Notes: generated by a model not told the origin, from the sequence alone. 64,000 nucleotides of DNA from Castellaniella denitrificans (GCF_027214045.1 NZ_JAPWHE010000005.1:124001-188000), one strand, 5' to 3'; shown: positions 1 to 9,416, counted from the stretch's first letter. Numbers and translations are program-made.

Positions 1-1
1 C

Positions 2-610
2 TGCTGTGGCGCCATCAATTTCCACCTCGACGCCCAGGAAGCCGGCCGCGACCAGATGCGCGCCAACGTGGACGCCTGGTTGCCGCTGCTGGAATCCGGC
101 GAGGTCGAGGCCGTGATCGTCAACGCCTCGGGCTGCGGCGGCATGATCAAGGACTACGCCCATCATCTGAAGCACGACCCGGCCTATGCCGAACGCGCCG
201 CGCGTCTGATGCCGTATGTCAAGGACATCGCAGAATTTCTGGCGCCCATGGCGGCCGAGGTCCGCTCGAAGATGCGCCGCGCGCCGGGTCGCAGTGCTTT
301 CCATCCGCCCTGCACGCTGCAGCACTGGCAGGGTCTGCGCGCCGTCACCGAGCGGCTGCTGTCCGATCTGGGTTTCGATCTCCAGTCCTTCGGAGAATCG
401 CACCTGTGCTGCGGTTCGGCGGGCACGTATTCGATCACCCAGCCCGTGCTGTCGAAATCCTTGCGCGACCGCAAGCTTCAGGCGATCGAGGCGACGCTGC
501 CCGAGACCATCGTGTCCTCGAACATCGGCTGTATCTGCCATCTCCAGAGCGGCACCGGCACACCGGTGCGCCACTGGATCGAAACCGTGGACGAGGCCCT
601 GCATGACTGA
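2..610 (+). CDS. glcF: Glycolate oxidase iron-sulphur subunit GlcF (C-terminal part, cut by window edge)
   Basis: The reading frame is open from base 2, so the 5' end lies outside the window; about 202 residues remain. They contain two CCG-type cysteine motifs: [15 protein letters not shown] at the very start, with [12 protein letters not shown] after it, and later [11 protein letters not shown], then [11 protein letters not shown]. This pattern and the conserved PCTLQHWQ segment match the C-terminal half of GlcF, which passes electrons from glycolate oxidation (with flavin subunits GlcD/GlcE) through Fe-S clusters at the membrane. LutA/GlpC relatives share the CCG domain, but the CTLQH and RHWIE motifs favour GlcF. 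The stop overlaps the mnmA start (ATGACTGA), implying coupled translation. glcD/glcE would be expected just upstream. Confidence 0.88.
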   Translation, partial: CCGAINFHLDAQEAGRDQMRANVDAWLPLLESGEVEAVIVNASGCGGMIKDYAHHLKHDPAYAERAARLMPYVKDIAEFLAPMAAEVRSKMRRAPGRSAFHPPCTLQHWQGLRAVTERLLSDLGFDLQSFGESHLCCGSAGTYSITQPVLSKSLRDRKLQAIEATLPETIVSSNIGCICHLQSGTGTPVRHWIETVDEALHD

Positions 611-1718
611 TCGTCCGTCGCGCGGCGCGCGGGTCGTCATCGGCATGTCGGGCGGGGTGGACTCCTCGGTGTCGGCCTGGTTGCTCAAGCAGCAGGGTTA
701 CGAAGTGGTCGGCCTGTTCATGAAGAACTGGGAGGACGATGACGACAGCGAATACTGCTCGTCGCGCCAGGACTGGCTGGACGCCGCCAGCGTGGCCGAC
801 GTGGTGGGCGTGGACATCGAGGCGGTCAATTTCGCCGCCGAGTACAAAGACCGGGTGTTTGCGGAATTCCTGCGGGAATATTCCGCCGGCCGCACGCCCA
901 ATCCCGACGTGCTCTGCAATGCCGAGATCAAGTTCAAGGCTTTCCTGGACCACGCCATGGGACTGGGCGCCGACTACATCGCCACCGGCCATTATGCCCG
1001 GGTGCGGCGCATCGGCACGCCCCGGGGGACGCGCAGTCAGCTGTTGAAAGCGCTGGACGTCACCAAGGACCAGAGCTATTTCCTGCACCGGCTGAACCAG
1101 GACCAGCTGGCGCGCACGCTGTTTCCCCTGGGTGAGCTGCCCAAGACCGAGGTCCGGCGCATCGCGCGCGAGATCGGCCTGCCCAACGCCGCCAAGAAAG
1201 ACTCCACAGGCATCTGCTTCATCGGCGAGCGACCGTTCCGGGAATTCCTGAACCGTTATCTGCCCACGAAGCCGGGGCCGATGCTGACGCCCGAAGGTCG
1301 GCAGATCGGCCGGCATCAGGGCCTGGCCTTCCATACCCTGGGCCAGCGCAAGGGCCTGGGCATCGGCGGAGTGCGCGGCGCCCAGCGCGAGGACGGCACG
1401 GCCGACGCCTGGTATGCGGCCCGCAAGGATCTGGAAAACAATATCTTGTACGTCGTCCAGGGGCATGACCACCCCTGGCTGCTCAGCGAGCGGCTGCAAA
1501 CCCAGGACGCCACCTGGATCGCGGGCGAGCCGCCGGTCCCCGGCGCCTACGCCGCCAAGACCCGCTACCGCCAGGCCGACGCCGCCTGTGTCCTGGAGCC
1601 GGGGGCGGGCGCGGATTTCGCGCTCCGCTTCGCGGAACCTCAGTGGGCCGTGACGCCGGGGCAGTCCGCCGTGCTGTACGACGGCGACGTCTGCCTGGGC
1701 GGCGGGATCATCGTCTGA
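603..1718 (+). CDS. mnmA: tRNA-specific 2-thiouridylase MnmA
   Basis: The product is 371 residues, the normal MnmA length. It installs the 2-thio group of mnm5s2U34 in tRNA-Lys, -Glu and -Gln, using ATP and sulphur relayed by TusE. The PP-loop SGGVDSS is at residues 16-22, the first catalytic cysteine is C105 in NPDVLCN, and the second is C205 in STGICFIG. The [12 protein letters not shown] insert is typical of proteobacterial MnmA. The ATG at 603 is chosen because it gives the family N terminus (short lead, then RVVIGMSGG); the frame is open much further upstream, but that stretch only shadows glcF. It overlaps the glcF stop by 8 bases. A bidirectional terminator follows. Confidence 0.97.
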   Translation: MTDRPSRGARVVIGMSGGVDSSVSAWLLKQQGYEVVGLFMKNWEDDDDSEYCSSRQDWLDAASVADVVGVDIEAVNFAAEYKDRVFAEFLREYSAGRTPNPDVLCNAEIKFKAFLDHAMGLGADYIATGHYARVRRIGTPRGTRSQLLKALDVTKDQSYFLHRLNQDQLARTLFPLGELPKTEVRRIAREIGLPNAAKKDSTGICFIGERPFREFLNRYLPTKPGPMLTPEGRQIGRHQGLAFHTLGQRKGLGIGGVRGAQREDGTADAWYAARKDLENNILYVVQGHDHPWLLSERLQTQDATWIAGEPPVPGAYAAKTRYRQADAACVLEPGAGADFALRFAEPQWAVTPGQSAVLYDGDVCLGGGIIV

Positions 1719-1747
1719 GGTCGGACGGCTTTGAGCGGTCCCAGATG

Positions 1748-1786
1748 AAAAACCCCGCGCAGGTCGGCCCGGCGCGGGGTTTTTTC
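1748..1786. terminator. Bidirectional intrinsic terminator between mnmA and the convergent GST gene
   Basis: ACCCCGCGC (1752-1760) pairs perfectly with GCGCGGGGT (1772-1780) around an 11-base loop. A T6 run follows on the plus strand and an A5 run precedes it, so it can serve both mnmA and the convergent GST gene. Confidence 0.9.
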
Positions 1787-1809
1787 TGTGGCGGGAATCC
1801 GCACGGAAT

Positions 1810-2424
1810 CTAGGCGGCGGGAGGGCGGGTCGCGGCAAAAGACGGGCGCGTGCCAAGTTTTTCCGCCAGGCGGGCCAGGTGAGGGTGGCCCGCGCGCCAG
1901 TCCGTGTCCGGGAAGCGCAGGTCCAGGTAGCCCAGGGCGGCGCCCACGGCGATGTCGGCCAGGCACAGGTTGACGCCCATGCAGTAGGACTGCTCTCCGA
2001 GCAACTGATCCATGTAATCGAGTCCGGCGCGGATCTTGTGGTGCTGCCGGTCGACCCAGTCGATGTTGCGCTGGGGTTCGGGCCGGCGGTGGGTTTCCAT
2101 GAAAGCGGCCGCGGCCGCATCCATGATGCCGTCGGCCACGGCCTCCCAGCGCTTGACTTCCACGCGCTCTCGTCCAGGCGGCGGAATCAGCCGGCCGACC
2201 GGCGAAAGCGTATCCAGGTATTCCACGATGACGCGCGAGTCGAACAGCGCGCCGTTCTCGTCCATGATCAGACAGGGCACCTTGCCCAGGGGATTGTGCG
2301 CCGTGACGTGGGTCGCGGGGCCCCAGGGGTCGTCGAGAATCAGCTCGTAGTCGAGTTTTTTCTCGGCCAGCACGATACGCACCTTGCGAACGTACGGGCT
2401 GGTCAGGGAACCGATCAATTTCAT
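1810..2424 (-). CDS. Glutathione S-transferase family protein
   Basis: The product is 204 residues. The N-terminal thioredoxin fold begins MKLIGSLTSPYVRKVRI, with the SPYVRKVRI glutathione-site segment, the cis-Pro element KVPCLIMDE and the DSRVIVEYLD glutathione-gamma-glutamyl contact near residues 55-70. The helical C-terminal domain carries NLCLADIAVG, the conserved N-capping box/Asp motif. This is the cytosolic bacterial GST type, close to the YibF/GstA-like group. The ATG at 2424 is chosen because the fold starts immediately; an upstream extension of the frame has no homologous character. The substrate cannot be told from sequence. Confidence 0.92.
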   Translation of the reverse strand: MKLIGSLTSPYVRKVRIVLAEKKLDYELILDDPWGPATHVTAHNPLGKVPCLIMDENGALFDSRVIVEYLDTLSPVGRLIPPPGRERVEVKRWEAVADGIMDAAAAAFMETHRRPEPQRNIDWVDRQHHKIRAGLDYMDQLLGEQSYCMGVNLCLADIAVGAALGYLDLRFPDTDWRAGHPHLARLAEKLGTRPSFAATRPPAA

Positions 2425-2590
2425 GAGGAAACAGGGTAGTCCAGGGCTCGAAAAGTATAGCAGGGCGGGTTCCGCGACTTGCGGTTGCGCGGGCCATTTC
2501 GGCCTTTTTTTACCAAGAGCCGAGGAAGGGTGTGGTATATACGCCCTGCCGCCGGAAGCCGGCGGGGCGGGTGTTAAAATCCCCGGCTGA

Positions 2591-4084
<1,494 letters not shown>

Positions 4085-4167
4085 GCGAGGCCTTGATCTT
4101 GCCAGGCGGCTTTTGCGCGGGCAATGAAAAAGGTGTATAGTTTCGTTCTTCGCAAAATCATTGCGAC

Positions 4168-4243
4168 GGGCTGTTAGCTCAGTTGGTAGAGCAGCGGACT
4201 CTTAATCCGTCGGTCGAGTGTTCGAGTCACTCACAGCCCACCA
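4168..4243 (+). tRNA. tRNA-Lys (anticodon CTT)
   Basis: A 76-nt cloverleaf: acceptor GGGCTGT (4168-4174) pairs with ACAGCCC (4233-4239), then A and an encoded CCA. The D arm is TAGCTCAGTTGGTAGAGCA, the anticodon loop CTCTTAA (anticodon CTT), and the T arm contains GTTCGAGTC. It is followed by a strong terminator and then by a minus-strand integrase remnant, so its 3' end is a plausible integration site. Confidence 0.97.
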
Positions 4244-4251
4244 GGATTATC

Positions 4252-4287
4252 AAGGACTTAGGAGTGATCCTAGGTCCTTTATTTTTG
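4252..4287 (+). terminator. Terminator of tRNA-Lys
   Basis: AAGGACTTAGGA (4252-4263), loop GTGA, then TCCTAGGTCCTT: a 12-bp stem with one G-U type mismatch, followed by the T-rich tail TTATTTTT. Confidence 0.9.
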
Positions 4288-4376
4288 CCCGTATGTGCCG
4301 CGATATTCTTTGCCCGTATGCGCCGCTGGCACATATACAGTAGTTTTTCAGGCGCCGATCTTCCGGCTATTTGGCG

Positions 4377-4598
4377 TCATGGATTCTCGCCAGCGGCTCT
4401 TGCGTAGATCTCGGTTGTGGCCTTGTCTTTGTGTCCGCATAGCGCCTGGATGCGCTCGATCGGGATGCCGGACAGCCACATGTCGGTGGCTCCTTTCCCC
4501 TTCAGATCGTGAAACCCGGATGGTTGCAGGGACTCCGCGTCGGCGACGTAGCGATCGCGCGCGGTCTCGGCACCAAAGCCGGTGACTACAATGGAGGC
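4377..4598 (-). pseudogene. Tyrosine recombinase (phage-type integrase) C-terminal remnant
   Basis: Reading the minus strand from 4598 to the TGA at 4379-4377 gives 73 codons that end like the catalytic domain of a tyrosine recombinase. FHDLKGKGATDMWLSGI aligns with the box containing H-x-x-R/K. Then comes IQALCGHKDKATTEIYARAA, which carries the GH..k.TT..Y motif with the nucleophilic tyrosine four residues before RAA. A TGA lies directly upstream (4601-4599), so the N-terminal three quarters of the enzyme are gone. It points toward the 3' end of tRNA-Lys, the usual geometry of an integrase beside its attachment site. It is probably inactive, a relic of an excised or decayed element. No ATG start is needed or seen. 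Confidence 0.8.
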
Positions 4599-4614
4599 TC
4601 ATATAAGGAGTGTT

Positions 4615-4872
4615 ATGTTGGAATTTCAGCCCGGAGCACGGGCATATCTTTTGGATATTCATGCCCTGTCTACAGACGGGGACGGCAATGAAGTGTTTGT
4701 AGGCATGACCCTGAAGGAGTCGGTCTGGTACCAGCAATACCTTGAAGACTCATTCAGCGGAAATGCCGATCGCACTGACGATTCGCAAGAAAGATATCTT
4801 GCGCTACACGACAAGCACGAGGGCGCGCGACAGACCGTGATAGCCAACGTTCACAAGTCGATCATTCAGTAG
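4615..4872 (+). CDS. Orphan small hypothetical protein in the tRNA-Lys island scar
   Basis: An 85-residue acidic protein that I do not recognise. The ATG at 4615 has a strong Shine-Dalgarno, AAGGAG at 4605-4610. An in-frame GTG at 4582 would add 11 residues but lacks such a site. The sequence contains no cysteine, membrane segment or signal peptide; it is hydrophilic with a mixed alpha/beta look (AYLLDIHAL, VFVGMTLKESVWYQQYL). It lies between the integrase remnant and the hicB remnant, and its codon third positions are less G/C-rich than those of its core neighbours, consistent with acquired DNA. Confidence 0.55.
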   Translation: MLEFQPGARAYLLDIHALSTDGDGNEVFVGMTLKESVWYQQYLEDSFSGNADRTDDSQERYLALHDKHEGARQTVIANVHKSIIQ

Positions 4873-4882
4873 CGACTGCGCC

Positions 4883-5132
4883 CACCACACCCCGCAGAAA
4901 ATCCCCGCCCCCGGCGCTCTCGAGGCCTGGAAAGACCATGAGGACTTCGAGGGGGGGCTTCTGGATGATGGTGGATATCGACCTATCCAAGGTCAGCACC
5001 AAAGCTGTTCGCCTGAACATCAGTCTCCCGGAGGACCTGGTGCATCGTATTGACGCCGTGGCCAAGACCCAGCATCTGTCACGCTCGGCCTTCCTGGCAA
5101 AGGCCGCAGAACGAGAAATGGCCGAAGCTTAA
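4883..5132 (+). pseudogene. hicB: Truncated, frameshifted hicB antitoxin remnant
   Basis: The last 64 codons (from 4938) contain a ribbon-helix-helix domain, with VDIDLSKVSTKAVRLNISLP followed by EDLVHRIDAVAK and SRSAFLAKAA, which is the C-terminal DNA-binding part of HicB. The matching middle of HicB is present just upstream but in another frame (QKIPAPGALEAWKDHEDFEG, about 4892-4951). The two frames join at a run of seven G (4951-4957); six G would restore EGGFWMMV. The N-terminal RNase-H-like half and any hicA are missing. A short protein from the ATG at 4938 could still be made and might bind DNA, but the toxin-antitoxin unit is broken. A sequencing indel in the G run is possible, but would not replace the missing N terminus. 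Confidence 0.72.
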
Positions 5133-5167
5133 AACGAAAACCCGCCCCGTCGGGCGGGTTCGTTTCC
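5133..5167 (+). terminator. Intrinsic terminator after the hicB remnant
   Basis: AACCCGCC pairs with GGCGGGTT (about 5139-5160) around CCGTCG, flanked by complementary ACGAA and TTCGT arms; the downstream side ends CGTTT. Confidence 0.75.
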
Positions 5168-5420
5168 TCGGGGCGCGATGCTCCTGCCCGTATTGTCACA
5201 CTTTCCGTCCCGCTTTTTGAAAGCCTCATGTCTCACTTTCCAAGCGTAGGTCGCGAACCCACCGCGACGAACTGCGGGCTCCACACAGACCTGTCTGCTT
5301 TCAACCAGGGATTCCAGAACGTGCAGCACGCCTTTGCGCACACGCTGCCGATCGGGTCCGGCGGCCTGCGGGAACCTGTTATAAAAACGGCAGGCGCGTT
5401 CCAGCAGAAAGGAGAGAAAC
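5168..5420. other. Intergenic stretch with no supported gene
   Basis: About 250 bases between the island scar and a lipoprotein gene. Reading frames exist on both strands, but none has a family signature, a convincing Shine-Dalgarno or a neighbour-like codon pattern. An AT-rich TATAAA at about 5380 could be part of the promoter for the lipoprotein, but no matching -35 is clear. Confidence 0.5.
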
Positions 5421-5669
5421 ATGTCCGGTCGAATCGTGATTCGAAGCAGCGTTGCGCTGTGTTTCGCCGCTCTGGTTTCAGGCTGTTTCGGCGGCGGCGG
5501 ACCGGCGCCGGCCAGGCAGACGGATCGCGGCGGCGATTGCCAGTGGGACCGCAGCCGGTGCTTGTATGAAGGCTCCTACGAGCCTGGCGAACGGGCGTAT
5601 GCCGAACAAGAGGCGAAGGACCTGAACCGGGCCGCGCTGGAAAAACTGCGGCGCGGTTCGGGCAGATAA
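5421..5669 (+). CDS. Small predicted lipoprotein
   Basis: An 82-residue protein with a type II signal peptide: basic start (MSGRIVIRSS), hydrophobic core, and lipobox LVSGC with the lipidated cysteine at residue 22. The mature part is short and hydrophilic, with two further cysteines in GGDCQWDRSRCLYEGSYEPGE, perhaps a disulphide pair, and a charged C-terminal helix (EQEAKDLNRAALEKLRR). A strong ribosome site (AAAGGAGAG) lies just before the ATG. The residue after Cys is F, so outer-membrane sorting would be predicted. Function unknown; it resembles small hypothetical lipoproteins common in Alcaligenaceae. Confidence 0.75.
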   Translation: MSGRIVIRSSVALCFAALVSGCFGGGGPAPARQTDRGGDCQWDRSRCLYEGSYEPGERAYAEQEAKDLNRAALEKLRRGSGR

Positions 5670-5779
5670 TCGGCTAGATAATGGGCGGTATTCCGCTTTT
5701 CGGGCGTCGTGGCCGTTGGGTAACATGGCTGAGCGATGCCTGATCGGATCGCACCAAGACCCCTACCGGAGATTCTGAA

Positions 5780-6523
5780 ATGTGTGATTCGAAATTCTGC
5801 ATGCATGCGGCGGCTTCCTCCCGTCGTTCTTTTCTTAGGTCCTCTCTGTCCACGGCGCTGGCGGTTGCCGCCGGAGGCGCGCTGCCGGGCGGCCTGGCCA
5901 TGGCGCGTACGGCGTCCCCGCCCAAGCCGCAGAATGTCGTGGATCCCGATACTGCGCTTGCGCGGCTGGCGGACGGCAACGGGCGGTATGTATCCGGAAA
6001 GGCCCTGCGGCATGATTTTTTCCATGAGCGCCCGGTGCTGACGGGGGGGCAGAACCCCTATGCGGCCGTGCTTGGCTGCGCGGACTCGCGCATCGTGCCC
6101 GAATATACGTTCGATTGCGCCCGGGGCGACCTGTTCGTCGCGCGGGTGGCGGGCAATTTCGCCAATGACGACATGCTGGGCAGTCTGGAATACGCGGTGG
6201 CGGTCCTGGGTGTGCCGCTGATCCTCGTGCTCGGGCATGACAAATGCGGAGCGATCGATGCGGCCGTCAAGGCCGTCACGCAGTCGGCCCAATTTCCGGG
6301 CCGGATTCCTTCGCTGGTGTCGGCCATCGCGCCGTCCGTGGAAAAGGTCCGTGGCGCGGCGGGCAACCTGCTGGAGGCCGCGATCACGCAGAATGTCCGC
6401 GACAATGTGGCTGCTCTGGCCGAGCGCTCGGACATCATCCGGGATGCCGCGCAGGCCGGCAAGTTGCGGATCGTCGGGGGTGTCTACCACCTGGCTACCG
6501 GCCGGGTAGAGTTTCTGGCCTAG
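5780..6523 (+). CDS. Tat-exported beta-class carbonic anhydrase
   Basis: The product is 247 residues. The N terminus holds a twin-arginine signal (SRRSFLRSS at about residues 14-22) and a hydrophobic stretch ending AMARTA, so the folded zinc enzyme is likely exported to the periplasm. Beta-carbonic anhydrase ligands are present: C100 with the D102/R104 dyad in GCADSR, then H153 and C156 in GHDKCGA. It interconverts CO2 and bicarbonate. It belongs to the group of periplasmic beta enzymes with Tat leaders rather than the cytosolic Can/CynT group. The stop is only 12 bases from the start of a response regulator, so it probably shares a transcript with the two-component pair downstream. Confidence 0.92.
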   Translation: MCDSKFCMHAAASSRRSFLRSSLSTALAVAAGGALPGGLAMARTASPPKPQNVVDPDTALARLADGNGRYVSGKALRHDFFHERPVLTGGQNPYAAVLGCADSRIVPEYTFDCARGDLFVARVAGNFANDDMLGSLEYAVAVLGVPLILVLGHDKCGAIDAAVKAVTQSAQFPGRIPSLVSAIAPSVEKVRGAAGNLLEAAITQNVRDNVAALAERSDIIRDAAQAGKLRIVGGVYHLATGRVEFLA

Positions 6524-6535
6524 GATGGGCGGTTG

Positions 6536-7255
6536 ATGGCCACGACGGGTTCGGCCGCCGGCCCGCGCATCCTGATCGTCGAGGACGATCCGACGCTGGC
6601 GGAAAACCTGTATGGTTATCTGGAGCGCCAGGGCATGGCGCCGGATGTGGCCTACGATGGCCATGGCGCCCTGACTTTGCTGCGCGAGTCGCCCTTCGAC
6701 GCCATGGTGCTGGATCTGGGCCTGCCCGGATTGGACGGTCTGGGTGTCCTGCGCGCCATGGGGCGGGACCCCGCCCTGTGGCGCCCCGTGCTGGTGCTGA
6801 CCGCGCGCGAACGGCTCGAAGACAAGCTTCTGGCCTTCGAGCTGGGGGCGGAAGACTATCTGGTCAAGCCTTTTTCTCTGGCCGAGGTCGTCGCGCGGCT
6901 GCGTGTCCTGGCGCGGCGGGGGCGGGGCGGCGAAGCCGGTCCGCTCGTTCACGGGGATCTCCGCTACGACCCGCATGCGCAGACGGTGACCCTGGCCGGC
7001 CGGCCGCTGGTCCTGCCACGCAAATCGGTGCTGCTGCTGGCGGCCCTGATGCAGTCGGCGGGTGGTCTGGCGACCCATGCCCGCTTGACGGCGGCCTTGT
7101 GGCCCGACGGACCGCCATCGGACCGCGCCCTGCATGATCAGGTGCATCTGCTGCGCCGCCGTCTGCGCGCGGAACGGGGACCCGACATCGTGGCAGACCC
7201 TGGCCGAGGCTGGAGAATCAGTCAGGACGCAGGGGACGGCGCGTCGCACCGATAG
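6536..7255 (+). CDS. OmpR/PhoB-family response regulator
   Basis: The product is 239 residues. An N-terminal receiver domain (RILIVEDDPTL) has its phosphoacceptor at about D60 in MVLDLGLPGLDG, a conserved T in LVLTARE and K in LVKPFSLAEV. A C-terminal winged-helix domain (about residues 140-230) ends RRRLRAERGPDIVADPGRGWRI-like, though shorter and more degenerate than usual. A TTG at 6533 precedes the ATG at 6536; the ATG is preferred. It lies between the carbonic anhydrase (12-base gap) and its cognate kinase (6-base gap). The signal is unknown; CO2/bicarbonate or envelope pH would fit the context but is only inference. Confidence 0.93.
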   Translation: MATTGSAAGPRILIVEDDPTLAENLYGYLERQGMAPDVAYDGHGALTLLRESPFDAMVLDLGLPGLDGLGVLRAMGRDPALWRPVLVLTARERLEDKLLAFELGAEDYLVKPFSLAEVVARLRVLARRGRGGEAGPLVHGDLRYDPHAQTVTLAGRPLVLPRKSVLLLAALMQSAGGLATHARLTAALWPDGPPSDRALHDQVHLLRRRLRAERGPDIVADPGRGWRISQDAGDGASHR

Positions 7256-7261
7256 GGGGCC

Positions 7262-8587
7262 ATGATGCGTCAGGATCGGCCTTCCTCACTGGCCCGGCGG
7301 GTGACCTGGGCCGTCACCGGCACCGCCGCCGTATTCCTGCTGGTCATCAGTCTGCTGGCCTATGAAACCTTCGCGCGCATGGAGGACAGTCTGGTCGACG
7401 AAGTCCTGTCGAGCCAGATTGCCGCCCTGAGAGACGATCTCGGCGCGGGGCTGGCCGTGCCGGCGACCCTGCCGCCGCGCTGGAGCGAAGGGGGGCGTGT
7501 CCAGGCCTGGGTGCAGCCGGCGGATCGGCCGCCTCCCCTGGAAGGCATGTTCTCGGCGGGGCCGGGTGGCCGCGAAATCGTGGAATCGGGCCGGACATGG
7601 CACACCTGGGTCGAGACTCTTCCCCAGGGACTGCTCTATGTCCGTTACGACGCCACTTCGCACGAAGACCGGGTCCGGTCGTTCGGCTGGATTCTGGCGG
7701 GCGGGGCTGTGTTGGCGCTGATCTGCGCCTGGCTGCTGGCCCGGCGTCTGGCGCGTCGGGTGGTGGCGCCGATCCGCGCCGTATCGGACCGGCTTTCGGC
7801 CTGGGGAGGCGTAAACCTCGCCGATGAGGCGCCTCTGGGCGATGAGGCGCTGCAATTGATCGGGGCCTTCAACCGCATCCAGGACCGGGTCGACCGGGCC
7901 GTGGCGTTCGAGCGTCAGTTCGCCGCCAATCTCGGCCATGAATTGCGCACGCCGCTGGCCGCCCTGCGTTCAGACTGCGAAATGGCGTTGCTGGACGCCG
8001 TGCCCGGGACGCCCCTGGCGGCGCGCCTGACGCGCATGCTGGTCCAGGTCGATGCTGCGGCCAGCAGTCTCGCGGGCGCCGCGGCCCTGAACAGCGCCGA
8101 TCCGGCCCGGGTGCGTCGCGTCGATCTGTCGCAGGCGCTGGAGCAGGCCTGGTTCGCCCTGGAACCCATGGCGCGCGCGCGGGGCCTGGTGCTGGATCCG
8201 CGTATTCCGCCGGGTGTGTGCCGGTCCCTGGATCCGGACGCGCTGCTGATCGTGTTGCGCAATCTGCTGCGCAATGCGATCGAGCACGCCGCGCCGGCCA
8301 CGCTTCGGGTTGACCTGGACGCGGATGGTGTCCTGGTTCTGCGCGACGACGGGCCGGGCATCGATCCAGGACGTCTGGCGCGCGTGCGCGAGTGGCGCGC
8401 CGGCCGGGCGGATCTGGCCGCGCCGGACGCGCCCGAGGCGGGTCATGGTCTGGGCCTGGGCATCGCCCAGCGTGTCTGCGAGTTGCGGGGCTGGCGGCTG
8501 AGCGTGGACTCGGTCCATGACGGTCCCGACAGTGGCACAACCTTCAGATTGGACTTGAATTCAGTTTCCAGTCAGGAAAATTCGTAG
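7262..8587 (+). CDS. Sensor histidine kinase paired with the 6536 regulator
   Basis: The product is 441 residues. TM1 is at about residues 15-33 and TM2 at about 142-162, bracketing a periplasmic sensor of roughly 105 residues, followed by a HAMP-like linker. The HisKA phosphoacceptor is H226 in NLGHELRTPLAAL. The HATPase domain has the N box LLRNAIEHA, G1 DDGPGID and G2 GHGLGLGI. The architecture is that of PmrB/QseC-like kinases. Another ATG at 7265 would shorten it by one residue. It ends the carbonic anhydrase-regulator-kinase unit; the next gene has its own leader of about 50 bases. Confidence 0.93.
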   Translation: MMRQDRPSSLARRVTWAVTGTAAVFLLVISLLAYETFARMEDSLVDEVLSSQIAALRDDLGAGLAVPATLPPRWSEGGRVQAWVQPADRPPPLEGMFSAGPGGREIVESGRTWHTWVETLPQGLLYVRYDATSHEDRVRSFGWILAGGAVLALICAWLLARRLARRVVAPIRAVSDRLSAWGGVNLADEAPLGDEALQLIGAFNRIQDRVDRAVAFERQFAANLGHELRTPLAALRSDCEMALLDAVPGTPLAARLTRMLVQVDAAASSLAGAAALNSADPARVRRVDLSQALEQAWFALEPMARARGLVLDPRIPPGVCRSLDPDALLIVLRNLLRNAIEHAAPATLRVDLDADGVLVLRDDGPGIDPGRLARVREWRAGRADLAAPDAPEAGHGLGLGIAQRVCELRGWRLSVDSVHDGPDSGTTFRLDLNSVSSQENS

Positions 8588-8639
8588 CGGATTCGTGGTC
8601 TTCAAGGCTATAGTGAGCGTCGTTTGATCAGGAGCCGTC

Positions 8640-9320
8640 ATGCCTTCGACCGCCTCTTCTCCTCCGGGCGCGTCCGCGGCCCATTCCAAAACCAATCTCG
8701 ATTCCATCTGGGAACGCCTCGCGCATGCCCAGGTGCTGCGTCGCCGCGCCTTGGGCGTGTTGGGCACGCTGGCGGTGCTGACGTTGCCCTGGGTCGGCTC
8801 CGCCTGGCCGGAGGCCGGATGGGTCAATCAGGGCCTGGAATGGTTGGGCCTGGTCCTGATGGTGCTGGCTTTGCTGGGGCGTTGCGCCTGCATGCTGTAC
8901 CTGGGCGGGCGCAAGGGTGCCGATCTGGTGGCCGAAGGCCCCTATGCGGTCTGTCGCAATCCCTTGTATTTCTTTTCCATTGTGGCCGTCCTGGGCATCG
9001 GCCTGCAGACCGGCAGCCTGACGGTCGGGCTGGTGCTGGCCCTGGCGGCCTGGGCGGTGTTCCGCTGGATCGTGAGCGAAGAAGAGCGGATGCTGCGCGC
9101 ATGCTTCGGCGCGCCGTTCGATGACTATTGCGTGCGCGTGCCCCGGTTCCTGCCTCGTCCATCCGCCTGGAATTCGCCGCGGCACGTCACGGTCGACCTG
9201 CAGGGCGTCTGGAACACGGTGCGTGACGCGCTGCCGTATTTCCTGTCGATCCCCGTGTTCGAGGCCATCGAGGCCGCACAGAACGCGGGCTGGTTCCACG
9301 TCCGGCTGTGGCTGTATTGA
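8640..9320 (+). CDS. Membrane isoprenylcysteine/phospholipid methyltransferase-like protein
   Basis: A 226-residue membrane protein with about four transmembrane segments. GADLVAEGPYAVCRNPLYFF is the hallmark of the ICMT/PEMT fold (G-P-Y..xRNPxY), and EEERMLRACFG..FDDYCVRVPRFLP is the conserved C-terminal block that binds SAM and substrate. Bacterial members methylate small hydrophobic or phospholipid substrates; the substrate here is unknown. The C-terminal 50 residues after PRFLP are longer than usual. It starts 52 bases after the kinase, with AGGAG before the ATG. It may belong to the same transcript, although a TATAGT element upstream could be its own -10. Confidence 0.8.
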   Translation: MPSTASSPPGASAAHSKTNLDSIWERLAHAQVLRRRALGVLGTLAVLTLPWVGSAWPEAGWVNQGLEWLGLVLMVLALLGRCACMLYLGGRKGADLVAEGPYAVCRNPLYFFSIVAVLGIGLQTGSLTVGLVLALAAWAVFRWIVSEEERMLRACFGAPFDDYCVRVPRFLPRPSAWNSPRHVTVDLQGVWNTVRDALPYFLSIPVFEAIEAAQNAGWFHVRLWLY

Positions 9321-9384
9321 GCATCCTGCGGCCGGATCCTTTCTGATTCCGCGCATCGGCGCCGCATGCCCCTGTGATACAGTG

Positions 9385-9406
9385 CCAGGCAGTTTTTCAT
9401 GCCTGG
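9385..9406 (+). other. Stem-loop upstream of the small ORF and ghrA-like gene
   Basis: CCAGGCA (9385-9391) pairs perfectly with TGCCTGG (9400-9406) around an 8-base T-rich loop. No T run follows the stem, so it is a weak terminator at best. It sits just before a GGAG and an ATG at 9417. Confidence 0.5.
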
Positions 9407-9416
9407 AGCCTGGTCG

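Noticed and set aside
435-2120. Minus-strand 561-codon frame antisense to mnmA
   Set aside because: It overlaps mnmA and the GST gene in the wrong frame, and lacks any family signature.
4168-5420. Second attachment site (duplicate of the tRNA-Lys 3' end)
   Set aside because: No second copy of the last 20 bases of the tRNA was found downstream by eye.
5228-5569. Possible transposase fragment (translation includes LPIGSG, as in some transposases)
   Set aside because: Only six residues resemble a transposase motif; the surrounding residues do not, and the frame overlaps the lipoprotein gene.
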